DNA of 64,000 bases from Acinetobacter kookii. GTDB taxonomy: Bacteria; Pseudomonadota; Gammaproteobacteria; Pseudomonadales; Moraxellaceae. Positions 18,878 to 27,515 of the stretch are shown here, one piece after another (position 1 is the stretch's first letter; every line of letters begins with the position of its first letter). Under the pieces are notes generated by a model. That model was not told the DNA's origin, did not search any database, and was given only the letters and a program-made list of their open reading frames with translations. The translations under genes and the position numbers were made by a program. Where the stretch lies: assembly GCF_900096895.1 (NCBI RefSeq), contig NZ_FMYO01000006.1, positions 1 through 64,000 on the forward strand, in the 5' to 3' direction.

Positions 18878-20059
18878 TTATTGCTGAGGTAAAGGAATAT
18901 ACTGTGAATTATTATTCTGTGCTTTACGTTCAGTCACCACCACATTCAGGGTTAATGGTTGCTCATCTCGAACCACTTCAACTTTAATGGTGCTATTCGG
19001 CGCTTGTAAAGCCACATAATTAATCAAGTGGGAAGCTGAAGTAATCTGCTCTCCATTGACCTGGATAATTTTATCACCCTTTTTAATTCCCGCTTTAGCT
19101 GCTGGACCGTGAGGAAGCACATCTGCTACAACAACACCAGTCTGCTTAGGTTCAAGAATATTGTCCTGTTGCACTGGCATGAGGCTAATCCCCAACCAGC
19201 CACGAACCACGCGACCATCTTTCAGAATTGAATTGAGAATTTGCTGACATACTTTCGCAGGAATAGCAAAGCCAATTCCCAATGAACCACCCGATTGAGA
19301 GAAAATAGCCGTATTCACGCCAATCAGATTACCCGCCACGTCAATCAGTGCCCCACCCGAGTTTCCGGGATTAATCGCGGCATCTGTTTGAATGAAATCT
19401 TCATAAGTATTAATGCCCAAATCTGAACGGTTGGTGGCAGAAATAATCCCTTGGGTAACCGTTTGCCCTACACCGAACGGGTTACCAATGGCAAGCACGA
19501 CATCGCCGACTTCATTGCCGCTGAGTTTAAAAGGCAAAACCGGAAGCTTGTCGAGTTCAATCTTAATCACCGCCAGATCGGAATCCGGGTCTGTGCCAAT
19601 CACTTTAGCGACTGCACGGCGTCCATCATTCAAGCCCACCACAATCTGTTCAGCCTGAGCAATGACATGGTTGTTCGTCAAGATATAGCCATCTGAACGC
19701 ACAATCACCCCTGAGCCCAGACTGTTTTCATTTTGCTCCTGATCGAACTGTTCAGGAACCTGATCACCAAAAAACTCGCGAAAAGCCGGATCATTTAACA
19801 AAGGATGCTCTGCTTTATTCACCTTCTGGGTAGTGAAAATATTCACCACCGCAGGAGCCGCCACCTTCACGGCATTACTGTAAGATTCGACTGCACCCGC
19901 CCTGTTGGTATTGACTAAAGGCTCGACTTTTTCTCTGGGCATTTTTATACCGTCAGAGGCAACAGGGGCTTGCGGCTTCTGAGAATGTTGCCAGACAAGA
20001 AAACCGAGAGTGACTAAAACAAGTAAAACCCAGGGTAACCATGAAAAGGTGCGACGCAC
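18878..20059 (-). CDS. DegS/AlgW-like membrane-anchored serine protease
   Basis: This HtrA-family protease is anchored in the inner membrane, acts in the periplasm and typically senses envelope stress. One membrane segment near the N-terminus (TFSWLPWVLLVLVTLGFLVW) is followed by a trypsin-like domain: His in TNNHVIAQ, Asp in DPDSDLAVIKI, Ser in AINPGNSGGALID. A single PDZ domain at the C-terminus makes it DegS-like rather than DegP-like. The GTG at 20059 has GAGGAA seven bases upstream. An ATG at 20116 in the same frame lacks a site, so the shorter form is preferred (393 residues). Confidence 0.87.
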   Translation of the reverse strand: MRRTFSWLPWVLLVLVTLGFLVWQHSQKPQAPVASDGIKMPREKVEPLVNTNRAGAVESYSNAVKVAAPAVVNIFTTQKVNKAEHPLLNDPAFREFFGDQVPEQFDQEQNENSLGSGVIVRSDGYILTNNHVIAQAEQIVVGLNDGRRAVAKVIGTDPDSDLAVIKIELDKLPVLPFKLSGNEVGDVVLAIGNPFGVGQTVTQGIISATNRSDLGINTYEDFIQTDAAINPGNSGGALIDVAGNLIGVNTAIFSQSGGSLGIGFAIPAKVCQQILNSILKDGRVVRGWLGISLMPVQQDNILEPKQTGVVVADVLPHGPAAKAGIKKGDKIIQVNGEQITSASHLINYVALQAPNSTIKVEVVRDEQPLTLNVVVTERKAQNNNSQYIPLPQQ

Positions 20060-20229
20060 GGTAATTTCCTCTAACAATATTTTAATTCGTTGATGACTAA
20101 GTAATTTATCTGCCATTGTAAAATGAAATACAGCAGGAAACTTAAAAATAATTCAGAGTTTTGTGCTGCTTTAGTTACAATTCAAAATATGTTTTGATGA
20201 TATTCAATATTAAGGCTTTTGAGAAATTT

Positions 20230-20988
20230 ATGGCAAAGCTCCATGAGATTATTCAGTGGTGTGATCAAACCCTGAAATCACACGAATTTAAAGACTATGC
20301 ACCAAATGGCTTGCAAATAGAAGGCAAACCGGAGATTGGCAGAATTTTGTGCGCTGTTACGGCATCTCAGGATGCAATTGAGGCTGCCATTGCACAAGGT
20401 GCCGATTTACTGCTGGTTCATCATGGCTATTTCTGGAAAGGTGAACCCTACCCGATTACCGGCATGCGCGGTAAACGTATTAAAAGCCTGATTCAGCATG
20501 ATATCTCACTGGTCGGCTATCATTTGCCTTTAGATAGCCACCCGACTTTAGGCAATAATGCCGCCATTGCCGACATTTTAGCTTTAGAAAATATTGAGGC
20601 TTTAGATCCGGCTGAACGCAACCCGATTGGCAATATCGGTTATTTAAAAACCGCCATGTCTGCTGAAGACTTTAAACAGTATGTCTCTGAACGTTTAAAT
20701 TTTAGCGCCATTCATCTTCCTGCCGAAAAAACCAGCATTCAGAAAGTGGCTTATTGTACCGGCGGCGCTCAGGATTTTATTGGCAAGGCTGCCGCTCAAA
20801 ATTGCGATGCCTACATTTCCGGCGAGGTCAGTGAACGTACTTTTTATGAGGCCAAAGAACTGAATGTACACTACTATGCCTGCGGACATCATGCCACCGA
20901 ACGATATGGGATACAACGTCTGGCAAAAGCTATTTCAGAACAGTTCGATATTGAGTATAGTTACTTCGAATTAAACAATCCGATTTAA
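20230..20988 (+). CDS. Nif3-like dinuclear metal centre protein (YbgI family)
   Basis: This is a 252-residue member of the Nif3/YbgI family, which forms hexameric rings with a two-metal site. Metal-binding His are visible in LLLVHHGYFWKGE and YYACGHHATERYG, with GYHLPLDSHPTLGNNA between. Role assignments in the literature are uncertain; some members are annotated as GTP cyclohydrolase-like. The frame is open farther upstream, but the ATG at 20230 gives the standard start MAKLHEIIQWCDQTL. It is divergent from the DegS-like gene. Confidence 0.9.
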   Translation: MAKLHEIIQWCDQTLKSHEFKDYAPNGLQIEGKPEIGRILCAVTASQDAIEAAIAQGADLLLVHHGYFWKGEPYPITGMRGKRIKSLIQHDISLVGYHLPLDSHPTLGNNAAIADILALENIEALDPAERNPIGNIGYLKTAMSAEDFKQYVSERLNFSAIHLPAEKTSIQKVAYCTGGAQDFIGKAAAQNCDAYISGEVSERTFYEAKELNVHYYACGHHATERYGIQRLAKAISEQFDIEYSYFELNNPI

Positions 20989-21141
20989 TTCAACATGAGC
21001 GGTTTAACATTTTCTTTATACGTATAAATTGAGGCTTTATTCTGTATTGTTATTTATAAGCAATGCGCAATTTTCCTCAAGAATCTATTACAATAAAGCC
21101 ACTTAATGTTAAAACCCAGCAAAACGCAAGGAATTGAAGAC

Positions 21142-21768
21142 ATGACAACGATTACTTTACCGGCACTTCCATACGGTTATGAAGATCTTGCTCCGCACAT
21201 CAGCAAAGAAACTTTAGAATACCATCACGACAAACACCACAACACTTACGTTGTGAACTTGAATAACCTGATCAAAGGCACAGACCTTGAAGGTAAAACT
21301 TTAGAAGAAATCATTAAAGCATCTGCTGGTGATGCTGCTAAAGTTGGCGTATTCAACAACGCGGCTCAAGTTTGGAACCATACATTCTACTGGAACTGTA
21401 TGGCTAAAAACGGTGGTGGTAAAGCGACTGGTGCTTTAGCGGCTAAAATTGATGAAGCTTTCGGTTCTTATGAAAAATTTGCTGAAGAATTTGCTGCTGC
21501 TGCAACCACTCAATTCGGTTCAGGCTGGGCTTGGCTGGTTGCTGATGAAGTAAATGGCAGCCTTTCTATTCTTAAAACTTCAAATGCTGACACTCCACTT
21601 GCGCACGGTAAAGTTGCAGTGTTGACGATTGACGTTTGGGAACACGCTTACTACATCGACTACCGCAATGCACGTCCTGCTTATATCAAGACTTTCCTGG
21701 AAAGCCTGGTAAACTGGGATTATGCAAATGCTAAATATGCTGGCCAAGAAGCTGGCGTTGAAAAATAA
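21142..21768 (+). CDS. sodB: Superoxide dismutase, Fe type
   Basis: It converts superoxide to peroxide and oxygen in the cytoplasm. The ATG at 21142 gives [20 protein letters not shown] with AAGGA upstream; an earlier in-frame ATG is less likely. Metal ligands are His in [13 protein letters not shown], His in [14 protein letters not shown], and Asp and His in [13 protein letters not shown]. The [11 protein letters not shown] form favours iron. The 208-residue length is normal. A strong terminator follows, and the gene lies between tRNA-Asn copies. Confidence 0.95.
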   Translation: MTTITLPALPYGYEDLAPHISKETLEYHHDKHHNTYVVNLNNLIKGTDLEGKTLEEIIKASAGDAAKVGVFNNAAQVWNHTFYWNCMAKNGGGKATGALAAKIDEAFGSYEKFAEEFAAAATTQFGSGWAWLVADEVNGSLSILKTSNADTPLAHGKVAVLTIDVWEHAYYIDYRNARPAYIKTFLESLVNWDYANAKYAGQEAGVEK

Positions 21769-21796
21769 GATTTGAAATAAATTTTATTTTTTGCAT

Positions 21797-21827
21797 AAAA
21801 AACCATCCTTTAAGGGTGGTTTTTTTA
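21797..21827 (+). terminator. Terminator after sodB
   Basis: AAAAACCATCC pairs with GGGTGGTTTTT (one wobble) and is followed by a T run. Confidence 0.85.
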
Positions 21828-21926
21828 TTTTCAGAAGCCAAATGCATATTAATAAAGCAAATGATTCATTTCTTTACATTATCTTGTTGACGACCAGAGT
21901 TTTCATCCCTAAAATGCGCTTCAGAT

Positions 21927-22002
21927 TCTCCAATAGCTCAGTCGGTAGAGCGACGGACTGTTAATCCGCAGGTCCCTGGTTCGAGCCCAGGTTGGAGAGC
22001 CA
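21927..22002 (+). tRNA. tRNA-Asn (anticodon GTT), copy 2
   Basis: Identical in all 76 bases to copy 1. It forms a tandem pair with copy 3, five bases downstream, so both are probably on one transcript. Confidence 0.97.
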
Positions 22003-22007
22003 TCTAT

Positions 22008-22083
22008 TCTTCCATAGCTCAGTCGGTAGAGCGACGGACTGTTAATCCGCAGGTCCCTGGTTCGAGCCCAGGTGGAAGAGCCA
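22008..22083 (+). tRNA. tRNA-Asn (anticodon GTT), copy 3, variant acceptor stem
   Basis: This matches the other copies except in the acceptor stem, TCTTCCA/TGGAAGA instead of TCTCCAA/TTGGAGA. Both changed base pairs (positions 4 and 6) are compensated on the opposite strand, so pairing is retained. Confidence 0.97.
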
Positions 22084-22090
22084 AGATTCT

Positions 22091-22125
22091 AAAAAGCCCA
22101 CTCATCATGCAGTGGGCTTTTTTTA
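22091..22125 (+). terminator. Terminator of the tRNA-Asn pair
   Basis: AAAAAGCCCACT/AGTGGGCTTTTT with an 8-base loop, then T residues. Confidence 0.88.
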
Positions 22126-22281
22126 TATCCTGCATTTCCATTCACTGCTTATCTCAACCCTATTTTTTAAATACCTGCCTTAAACAGCCCGCTTGTAAAT
22201 TGTAGACCATTCACCTATCTATTGTTCGCCGGTTAAAATTTCGTTATGTTAATCTGAATAAAAATATTCTAATAAACTGCC

Positions 22282-22587
22282 ATGAATGCAACCTGGTTAA
22301 AATCTCTCATTTTCTGGATTATTTTGATTGTTGTCATGTTCGCGGTGTTTCAATGCAGTCAAAATTCTGAAAATAAAAAGCAGGCTTCCGCGCTCATGTA
22401 TGAACGCCTGTTTCATTGCACCCGTAATTTATCGCAAAAGAACCCGGAGGTTTTAAAACATATTCAGCAACAGCTTAAGCCCGAGCTCACCCAAGCCGAG
22501 CTGATGGAATTGATCAATGAATGCCGTAAAGCACACCCTTTACAAAGTAAAGAAAATTATATAGACCAGATAAAAGCACTTAAATAA
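22282..22587 (+). CDS. Small membrane-anchored hypothetical protein
   Basis: This encodes 101 residues. The N-terminus has one hydrophobic segment (SLIFWIILIVVMFAVFQ) followed directly by Cys, so it may be a lipoprotein or single-pass protein. A charged helical tail (QHIQQQLKPELTQAELMEL) follows. No domain is recognised. It lies between tRNA-Asn copies 3 and 4 and is probably transcribed alone. Confidence 0.7.
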   Translation: MNATWLKSLIFWIILIVVMFAVFQCSQNSENKKQASALMYERLFHCTRNLSQKNPEVLKHIQQQLKPELTQAELMELINECRKAHPLQSKENYIDQIKALK

Positions 22588-22690
22588 TCGGTAAAAAGCT
22601 TATTTTTAAGACATTCAATTCATTTTCATGGCTTTTTTAACCCTCAGCACTTGACCCTTTAAGCTGAGATACATAGAATGCGTACCAGAT

Positions 22691-22766
22691 TCTCCAATAG
22701 CTCAGTCGGTAGAGCGACGGACTGTTAATCCGCAGGTCCCTGGTTCGAGCCCAGGTTGGAGAGCCA
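22691..22766 (+). tRNA. tRNA-Asn (anticodon GTT), copy 4
   Basis: Identical in all 76 bases to copies 1 and 2. The bases before it (CAGATTCTCC) and the terminator after it match those of copy 1, pointing to duplication of a unit of about 115 bases. Confidence 0.97.
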
Positions 22767-22772
22767 AATTCT

Positions 22773-22802
22773 AAAAACCCACTCAACAGAGTGGGTTTTT
22801 TC
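22773..22802 (+). terminator. Terminator of tRNA-Asn copy 4
   Basis: AAAAACCCACTC/GAGTGGGTTTTT with loop AACA, the same hairpin as after copy 1. Confidence 0.88.
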
Positions 22803-22820
22803 TTATATCAAGATTTTATT

Positions 22821-23267
22821 GTGTTCAATTCAAACCAAGCCACTTTTTTCCTTATTGGTTGCATTGCCACGCTCGCCTTGCTGACCATTATTTTTCAGCA
22901 ACTGTTCAAACCACGGCAGAAGTTTTTTCCTAAACGCGTGATCACGCCTTTTGAAAGCAAGATGTTTATCCGGCTGAAAGAAGCTTTTCCGCAGCATCAT
23001 ATTTTGGCTCAGGTTGCTTTTAGCGCATTAATCACCAATGACAACTTTAAGATACGCAACAAGTTCAACCGTAAAGTCACCGACTTCGTTTTACTCAATC
23101 AAAAGCTCGAAGTGGTCGCGATTATTGAACTGGACGATCCCAGCCATCTAGGCAAGGAACAGGAAGATGCCGAGCGTGATGCCATGCTGAACGAAGCAGG
23201 CTATCAGGTCTATCGCTATATCGATATTCCAAGTGTCCATAACTTAAAAAAAGACATTTTAAATTAA
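22821..23267 (+). CDS. DUF2726 domain protein
   Basis: An N-terminal hydrophobic segment (TFFLIGCIATLALLTIIF) anchors a DUF2726 domain. The domain carries KRVITPFESKMFIRLKEAF, a strand pair KVTDFVLLNQKLEVVAIIEL, an acidic DD, and YQVYRYIDIPSV. The acidic arrangement resembles nuclease-like folds, but activity is not shown. The start is uncertain: a GTG at 22821 avoids the tRNA terminator just upstream and still gives the whole membrane segment. Confidence 0.75.
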   Translation: MFNSNQATFFLIGCIATLALLTIIFQQLFKPRQKFFPKRVITPFESKMFIRLKEAFPQHHILAQVAFSALITNDNFKIRNKFNRKVTDFVLLNQKLEVVAIIELDDPSHLGKEQEDAERDAMLNEAGYQVYRYIDIPSVHNLKKDILN

Positions 23268-23280
23268 TTCCATTTCGGCA

Positions 23281-23309
23281 TAAAAAAGCCACCGCATGCT
23301 ACGGTGGCC
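23281..23309 (-). terminator. Terminator after the 23.3-kb small gene
   Basis: GCCACCG/CGGTGGC with a 7-base loop. The T run is on the minus-strand side, so it serves the small gene read leftward. Confidence 0.8.
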
Positions 23310-23331
23310 TGATTCAATATAAATCGTTCAA

Positions 23332-23574
23332 TTATTTGCTAGCTTGCTGTTCAGACGGCTCTACGGTAGCGCTAGAAGCAGCCTGCTCAGCTGCTTCACG
23401 AGCTTTGATCCGCTCCAGCATTTCAGCCTGCTGCTGCTTGTATTTTTGCTGGTTTTTCTCGTCGCTACTGACTGCCAGATAAGCCATAGAGACCAGAAAA
23501 ATCGGGATAAGCAAACCCAGGCTCATCAGAATAATCATCTTCTTGGGATTTGGTTTCGCGCCTGACTGCGACAT
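23332..23574 (-). CDS. Small single-pass membrane protein
   Basis: This encodes about 80 residues. A positively charged N-terminus (KPNPKKM) leads into one membrane helix (IILMSLGLLIPIFLVSMAYL), then a Gln/Glu/Ala-rich coiled tail (QQAEMLERIKAREAAEQAAS). No family is recognised. ATG at 23574 is preceded by CAGGT and is preferred over an upstream in-frame TTG. A terminator follows. Confidence 0.68.
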   Translation of the reverse strand: MSQSGAKPNPKKMIILMSLGLLIPIFLVSMAYLAVSSDEKNQQKYKQQQAEMLERIKAREAAEQAASSATVEPSEQQASK

Positions 23575-23676
23575 AATCAATACCTGTCAATCTATATACA
23601 CTAAATTTTCCTGCCCACTATAACAAAACCCTGTGCTGTCTCAACAGATCATTCGCCTACTTTGTAAACTCACCTC

Positions 23677-23705
23677 AAAAAGCCGGTCGAAACCGGCTTT
23701 TTTTC
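23677..23705 (-). terminator. Terminator after the flavin monooxygenase gene
   Basis: AAAAAGCCGGT/ACCGGCTTTTT with loop CGAA, placed right after the stop on the minus strand. Confidence 0.88.
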
Positions 23706-23722
23706 GTCAAAACCCATCAAAG

Positions 23723-25465
23723 TCAGACAGCAAGCTGAATGTTCTCTAATACTTCTCGCAAGGTTTTTAGATAATCAAAGCCTGATTCAGGCTTGTCCTG
23801 CATCCGCCAAGCCACATAACCATCCGGACGTACCAGTACAGCACCCGCTTCATGGATTTCAGATTTCTGGTTCCAGGTTCCGTAAACATCGCGGTATTCT
23901 CGGGAACCAATCTGAATTATGTCTAGATAAGGCAGATCCAGGGCATGTACCGCGTTTTTCCAGCCTGTACCGGACAGTCCGGTCAATAAGGTAAAACGGC
24001 CATGTCCTACGATATCCAGCGTTGATTGCTTCTGTCCTTTGGCATCAATCAGCCAGGTATGCGGCACTTTTGCTCCCGGACGTGTCGTTGCCTGCAAATA
24101 AAGCTGCGGATCCTGCATAAAGGTTTCCGCTGTCGCCTCGGCAATCACAGCATTTGAATCATAACGCTGATTCAGCTCCACCCCTTGGGCATTAAATTCG
24201 AAATGCTTGATCTCGAGCGCCTGGAATAGTTTTTGACGAATCTCGGCACCCGCATCATCTTCAGCGAAAATTCGCTGCAACATCGCCGCCTGTGTCGTGA
24301 CCCCCTCATCAAAACCAAAGACGCCTTTCAGATGCTTATAGTCAAAACGGGACTGATTGGCACGGGCAACTATCTGTTTGCCCACAGGTGCACGCTCACG
24401 CGTATAAGAATCCAGCAAGCTTTCTTTGCTCCAGCCTTTCACCGCATAGGCCAGTTTCCAGCCGAGGTTAAAGGCATCCTGCATGCAGGTATTCGAGCCT
24501 AAACCGCTGAATGGTGGATGACGGTGTACGGCATCGCCGCCGCAGAACACATGACCTTTGGAATACTCTGTCGCCCAGGTCTGATTCACATACCAATACG
24601 ACAGTTTTTGGATGTCTACTTCTGCAACTTCAGCTCCGACAAAAGCATTCAGGCGGGCACGAACCTGTTCCTCGGTCACTTGTGGCTCACCTTTGGAAAT
24701 GTCAAATCCCCAGCCCATGATCCACTCATTCCATGGGGTAATGGCGCGCAACAGACCCATGCCCAGGTCACCAAAACTGGCTTCGGGATTAACAATCCAT
24801 TGCAGGATGGCCGGGCGATGCTGCACGTATTGGCTTAAATCTGCCTTGAAGGTCACATACACGGTACCGGCACGTGCCATGACACCTTCCAGCGGCAGAT
24901 TTAACTGCTCGACAATTTTAGAACGTGCGCCATCCATACCCACCAGATATTTGGCACGCAAGCTAAACTCGCTATTGGTAATCCGGTTTAAAAAAGTTGC
25001 CGTCACACCGTGTTCATCCTGCGTATGAGATAGATATTCGGTATTAAAGTTATAAATCGCACCGCGTTCAGCAGCATTTTTTGCTAACAATGCTTCCATT
25101 TTCGGCTGGATCAGATCTACCAATGGGCAGGGACTACCCTTGATATAATCGCCATGCCGTTCATCACCGGTACCCCAGGCGCTCAGACGGGCAATTTCTT
25201 CCCCAACCAGGCTGGTGGTAATCAGGCTTTCCCCCATCTGCTCCCAAGGCGTGGCAATCTGCTTGACCTGTTCTTCTACGCCCAGATCGCGCAACACTTC
25301 CATGGCCCGCTGATTGGTAATATGTGCACGTGGACTGTTGGCTAGCCAGCTAAACTGGGTAAAAAGCTGGACTTTAATACCATAATTGGCCAGTGCCAGT
25401 CCCAAGGTTGATCCCGCAGGACCTGTTCCCACCACCAGCACATCCGTATCAAATTGCTCAGACAT
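23723..25465 (-). CDS. FAD-dependent aromatic monooxygenase, TfdB-like
   Basis: This is a class A flavoprotein hydroxylase that adds one oxygen atom to a phenolic ring using NAD(P)H. The N-terminal FAD site is VLVVGTGPAGSTLGLALANYG. The DG fold is YLVGMDGARSKI, and the second FAD site is HVFCGGDAVHRHPPFSGLGS. The 580-residue length, WMN-type middle and thioredoxin-like C-terminus resemble 2,4-dichlorophenol 6-monooxygenase and phenol hydroxylases. AAGGAG precedes the ATG at 25465. No ring-cleavage genes are nearby, so the substrate is unknown. It is divergent from a LysR regulator that probably controls it. Confidence 0.85.
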   Translation of the reverse strand: MSEQFDTDVLVVGTGPAGSTLGLALANYGIKVQLFTQFSWLANSPRAHITNQRAMEVLRDLGVEEQVKQIATPWEQMGESLITTSLVGEEIARLSAWGTGDERHGDYIKGSPCPLVDLIQPKMEALLAKNAAERGAIYNFNTEYLSHTQDEHGVTATFLNRITNSEFSLRAKYLVGMDGARSKIVEQLNLPLEGVMARAGTVYVTFKADLSQYVQHRPAILQWIVNPEASFGDLGMGLLRAITPWNEWIMGWGFDISKGEPQVTEEQVRARLNAFVGAEVAEVDIQKLSYWYVNQTWATEYSKGHVFCGGDAVHRHPPFSGLGSNTCMQDAFNLGWKLAYAVKGWSKESLLDSYTRERAPVGKQIVARANQSRFDYKHLKGVFGFDEGVTTQAAMLQRIFAEDDAGAEIRQKLFQALEIKHFEFNAQGVELNQRYDSNAVIAEATAETFMQDPQLYLQATTRPGAKVPHTWLIDAKGQKQSTLDIVGHGRFTLLTGLSGTGWKNAVHALDLPYLDIIQIGSREYRDVYGTWNQKSEIHEAGAVLVRPDGYVAWRMQDKPESGFDYLKTLREVLENIQLAV

Positions 25466-25549
25466 CACCTGCTCCTTTCCAATGCCACCCTTCAGCTGTC
25501 TGACCTCAGTGTATGCAACATCCTGATTTGACAGAACACCCATAGGCTT

Positions 25550-25569
25550 AAACTATGGTTGCATAGTTT
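25550..25569. promoter_or_regulatory. Palindrome in the monooxygenase/LysR intergenic space, candidate operator
   Basis: AAACTATG and CATAGTTT are exact inverted repeats with a 4-base loop. The site lies about 85 bases before each start codon, where LysR proteins usually bind. Confidence 0.5.
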
Positions 25570-25653
25570 TTAGGTCTGCCACATTTCATAATCTGACGTG
25601 CAGCATCAGTACAGGATCAGGCTGCGCAATCTGGTTTATAGGTATGGTGAGTT

Positions 25654-26538
25654 ATGGAATTGCGTCATTTAAGATATTTTGTCAGCGTGGTCCAGCAAGG
25701 CAGTTTCACCAAGGCGGCCGAAAAAATGTTTACTGCACAGCCTTCATTAAGCCAGCAGATTAAAGACTTGGAAGAAGAAGTTGGCGTGTTACTGTTTGAC
25801 CGCTCTGCTAAAAAAATCCGTCTGACCGATGAAGGGGAAGCCTTTTTACCTTATGCACAGCATGCGCTGGAAAATGCCCAGCTCGCTATCGCCGCTGCAC
25901 GTCAGGTCGCCTACAATAAAAACAACCAGATTTATATCGGCTTTTTAAATGTGGCAGAACTGAAGGTCATGCCGTTAATTCTGGACAAACTCAAGCAGCA
26001 AATTCCAGATCTGCACATTCATGTACAAAGCCTGACCTGCCTTGAACAGATTCAGCGCCTAAAGAATGCTGAGCTCGACCTGACCTTTACCCGTTACGCC
26101 GTGCAGCATGATGATTATGAAAACCTGTGCTTACTGACTGAAAAAATTTATGTCGTGGCGGCAGAGAAACTCCATCCCTCCAAACATCAGATTAACCGTG
26201 AGTACCTGAGAAAACAGAACATCATCATGTGTGAGCAAAGTGCTTCGCCGGTATTTTATGAAAAAATCAATCAACAATTGCAGCTTAAACATCTACCGCA
26301 TCATCAGATGCACTGGGTGACCAATGTCCTGCAACATATCAATATGATTAATATGGGATTGGGCTTTACTTTCGTTCCGGAATATCTGCTGAAATTTCTC
26401 AGCGATCATGTGCAAGTGATTGCGACCGATTTTGAACTTCCAACCTTGCAGCTGTATGCCAGTTTTAGAAAAAATTCAAAAAATGCCGCACTGCAGTTTA
26501 TTACCCAAGAACTAAAGATACAAACTCAGTTGAGCTGA
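25654..26538 (+). CDS. LysR-family transcriptional regulator
   Basis: This encodes 294 residues. The N-terminal winged HTH is MELRHLRYFVSVVQQGSFTK followed by AAEKMFTAQPSLSQQIKDLE, ending LTDEGEAFLPYA. The C-terminal effector-binding domain begins near IYIGFLNVAELKVMPLIL. The N-terminus is like regulators of aromatic degradation (CatM/BenM group). Its divergent position next to the monooxygenase gene suggests that gene is its target and an aromatic compound its effector. This is inference from context. Confidence 0.9.
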   Translation: MELRHLRYFVSVVQQGSFTKAAEKMFTAQPSLSQQIKDLEEEVGVLLFDRSAKKIRLTDEGEAFLPYAQHALENAQLAIAAARQVAYNKNNQIYIGFLNVAELKVMPLILDKLKQQIPDLHIHVQSLTCLEQIQRLKNAELDLTFTRYAVQHDDYENLCLLTEKIYVVAAEKLHPSKHQINREYLRKQNIIMCEQSASPVFYEKINQQLQLKHLPHHQMHWVTNVLQHINMINMGLGFTFVPEYLLKFLSDHVQVIATDFELPTLQLYASFRKNSKNAALQFITQELKIQTQLS

Positions 26539-26564
26539 TGTCGCAGCCTACATTTAACCCATAA

Positions 26565-26594
26565 TAAAAAAGTATCCATACGGATACTTTTTTA
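26565..26594. terminator. Bidirectional terminator between the lysR gene and ubiA
   Basis: AAAAAAGTATCC/GGATACTTTTTT with loop ATACG-like spacing serves both converging genes. Confidence 0.88.
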
Positions 26595-26619
26595 TGACGA
26601 TTTTTACTTCAAATAATCA

Positions 26620-27498
26620 CTAAAGCAAAGTGAGAAAAATTCCGGCAAAAATCATGAGGCCTACCCAGCGGTTATGACGGAATGCCCAAAAACAGCGCTG
26701 CGGATCACGGTCATGGGTTTTGCTCCATTGATAGATAAAATCTGCAGCAACGCATAGCAATGCGATTAAACCAAATGGCATTAACAGACTTTCCAGATAT
26801 AGGGCACTGCCAATCAATACAAGGCTGAGGACTTGCAATAAAGAAATAATTTCAATGTCATATTTGCCAAATAAAATCGCTGTGGATTTTACCCCGATCT
26901 TTAAATCATATTCACGGTCGGTAATGGCATATTGGGTATCATAAGCCACGGTCCAGGCCAGATTACCAAAGTACAAAAGCCAGCAGGTTAAATCCGGTGT
27001 CTGCCCCACCGCCGTATAGGCCATTGGAATGGACCAGGAAAATGCCGCTCCCAAAAATACCTGTGGCAAGTGGGTATAGCGTTTCATAAACGGATAAATA
27101 AACGCCAGGAATAATGCCCCAAATGACCAGTAAAAGGTTTCTATCGGCAAGAAAAACAGCATGCAGGCACTGGCAGCAACCAGAGCCAAAAATACATATA
27201 TCGCTTCTTGAGCACTGATTATTCCGGTCGCCAGTGGACGGGTTTTGGTCCGTTCCACATGGGCATCGACTTTACGGTCAGCAAAATCATTAATGGCACA
27301 ACCTGCCGCCCGCATAAAAATGGTACCCAAAATCATGGGAATCAAAATGCTGATGGATGGCATACCCTGATTGGCAATCCATAACGCCCACATGGTGGGC
27401 CAAAACACCAGTTCCGTACCAATCGGCTTATCAAAACGACAGAGATAATAATAAGCTTCCAGGCGTTCACGCCAGGTAATTTGATGCGCAGTTGCCAT
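26620..27498 (-). CDS. ubiA: 4-hydroxybenzoate octaprenyltransferase
   Basis: UbiA attaches the polyprenyl tail to 4-hydroxybenzoate in ubiquinone synthesis, in the inner membrane. The two Mg-diphosphate motifs are present: NDFADRKVDAHVERTKTRPL and DTQYAITDREYD. About eight to nine membrane helices are visible, and the 292-residue length is normal. It follows ubiC by 17 bases on the minus strand, so ubiC-ubiA form an operon supplying successive steps. Confidence 0.96.
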   Translation of the reverse strand: MATAHQITWRERLEAYYYLCRFDKPIGTELVFWPTMWALWIANQGMPSISILIPMILGTIFMRAAGCAINDFADRKVDAHVERTKTRPLATGIISAQEAIYVFLALVAASACMLFFLPIETFYWSFGALFLAFIYPFMKRYTHLPQVFLGAAFSWSIPMAYTAVGQTPDLTCWLLYFGNLAWTVAYDTQYAITDREYDLKIGVKSTAILFGKYDIEIISLLQVLSLVLIGSALYLESLLMPFGLIALLCVAADFIYQWSKTHDRDPQRCFWAFRHNRWVGLMIFAGIFLTLL

Positions 27499-27515
27499 GA
27501 CAATCCTTAACCAGA

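Noticed and set aside
22791..22820. Earlier in-frame start for the DUF2726 gene
   Set aside because: It would begin inside the tRNA-Asn terminator hairpin and has no ribosome-binding site.
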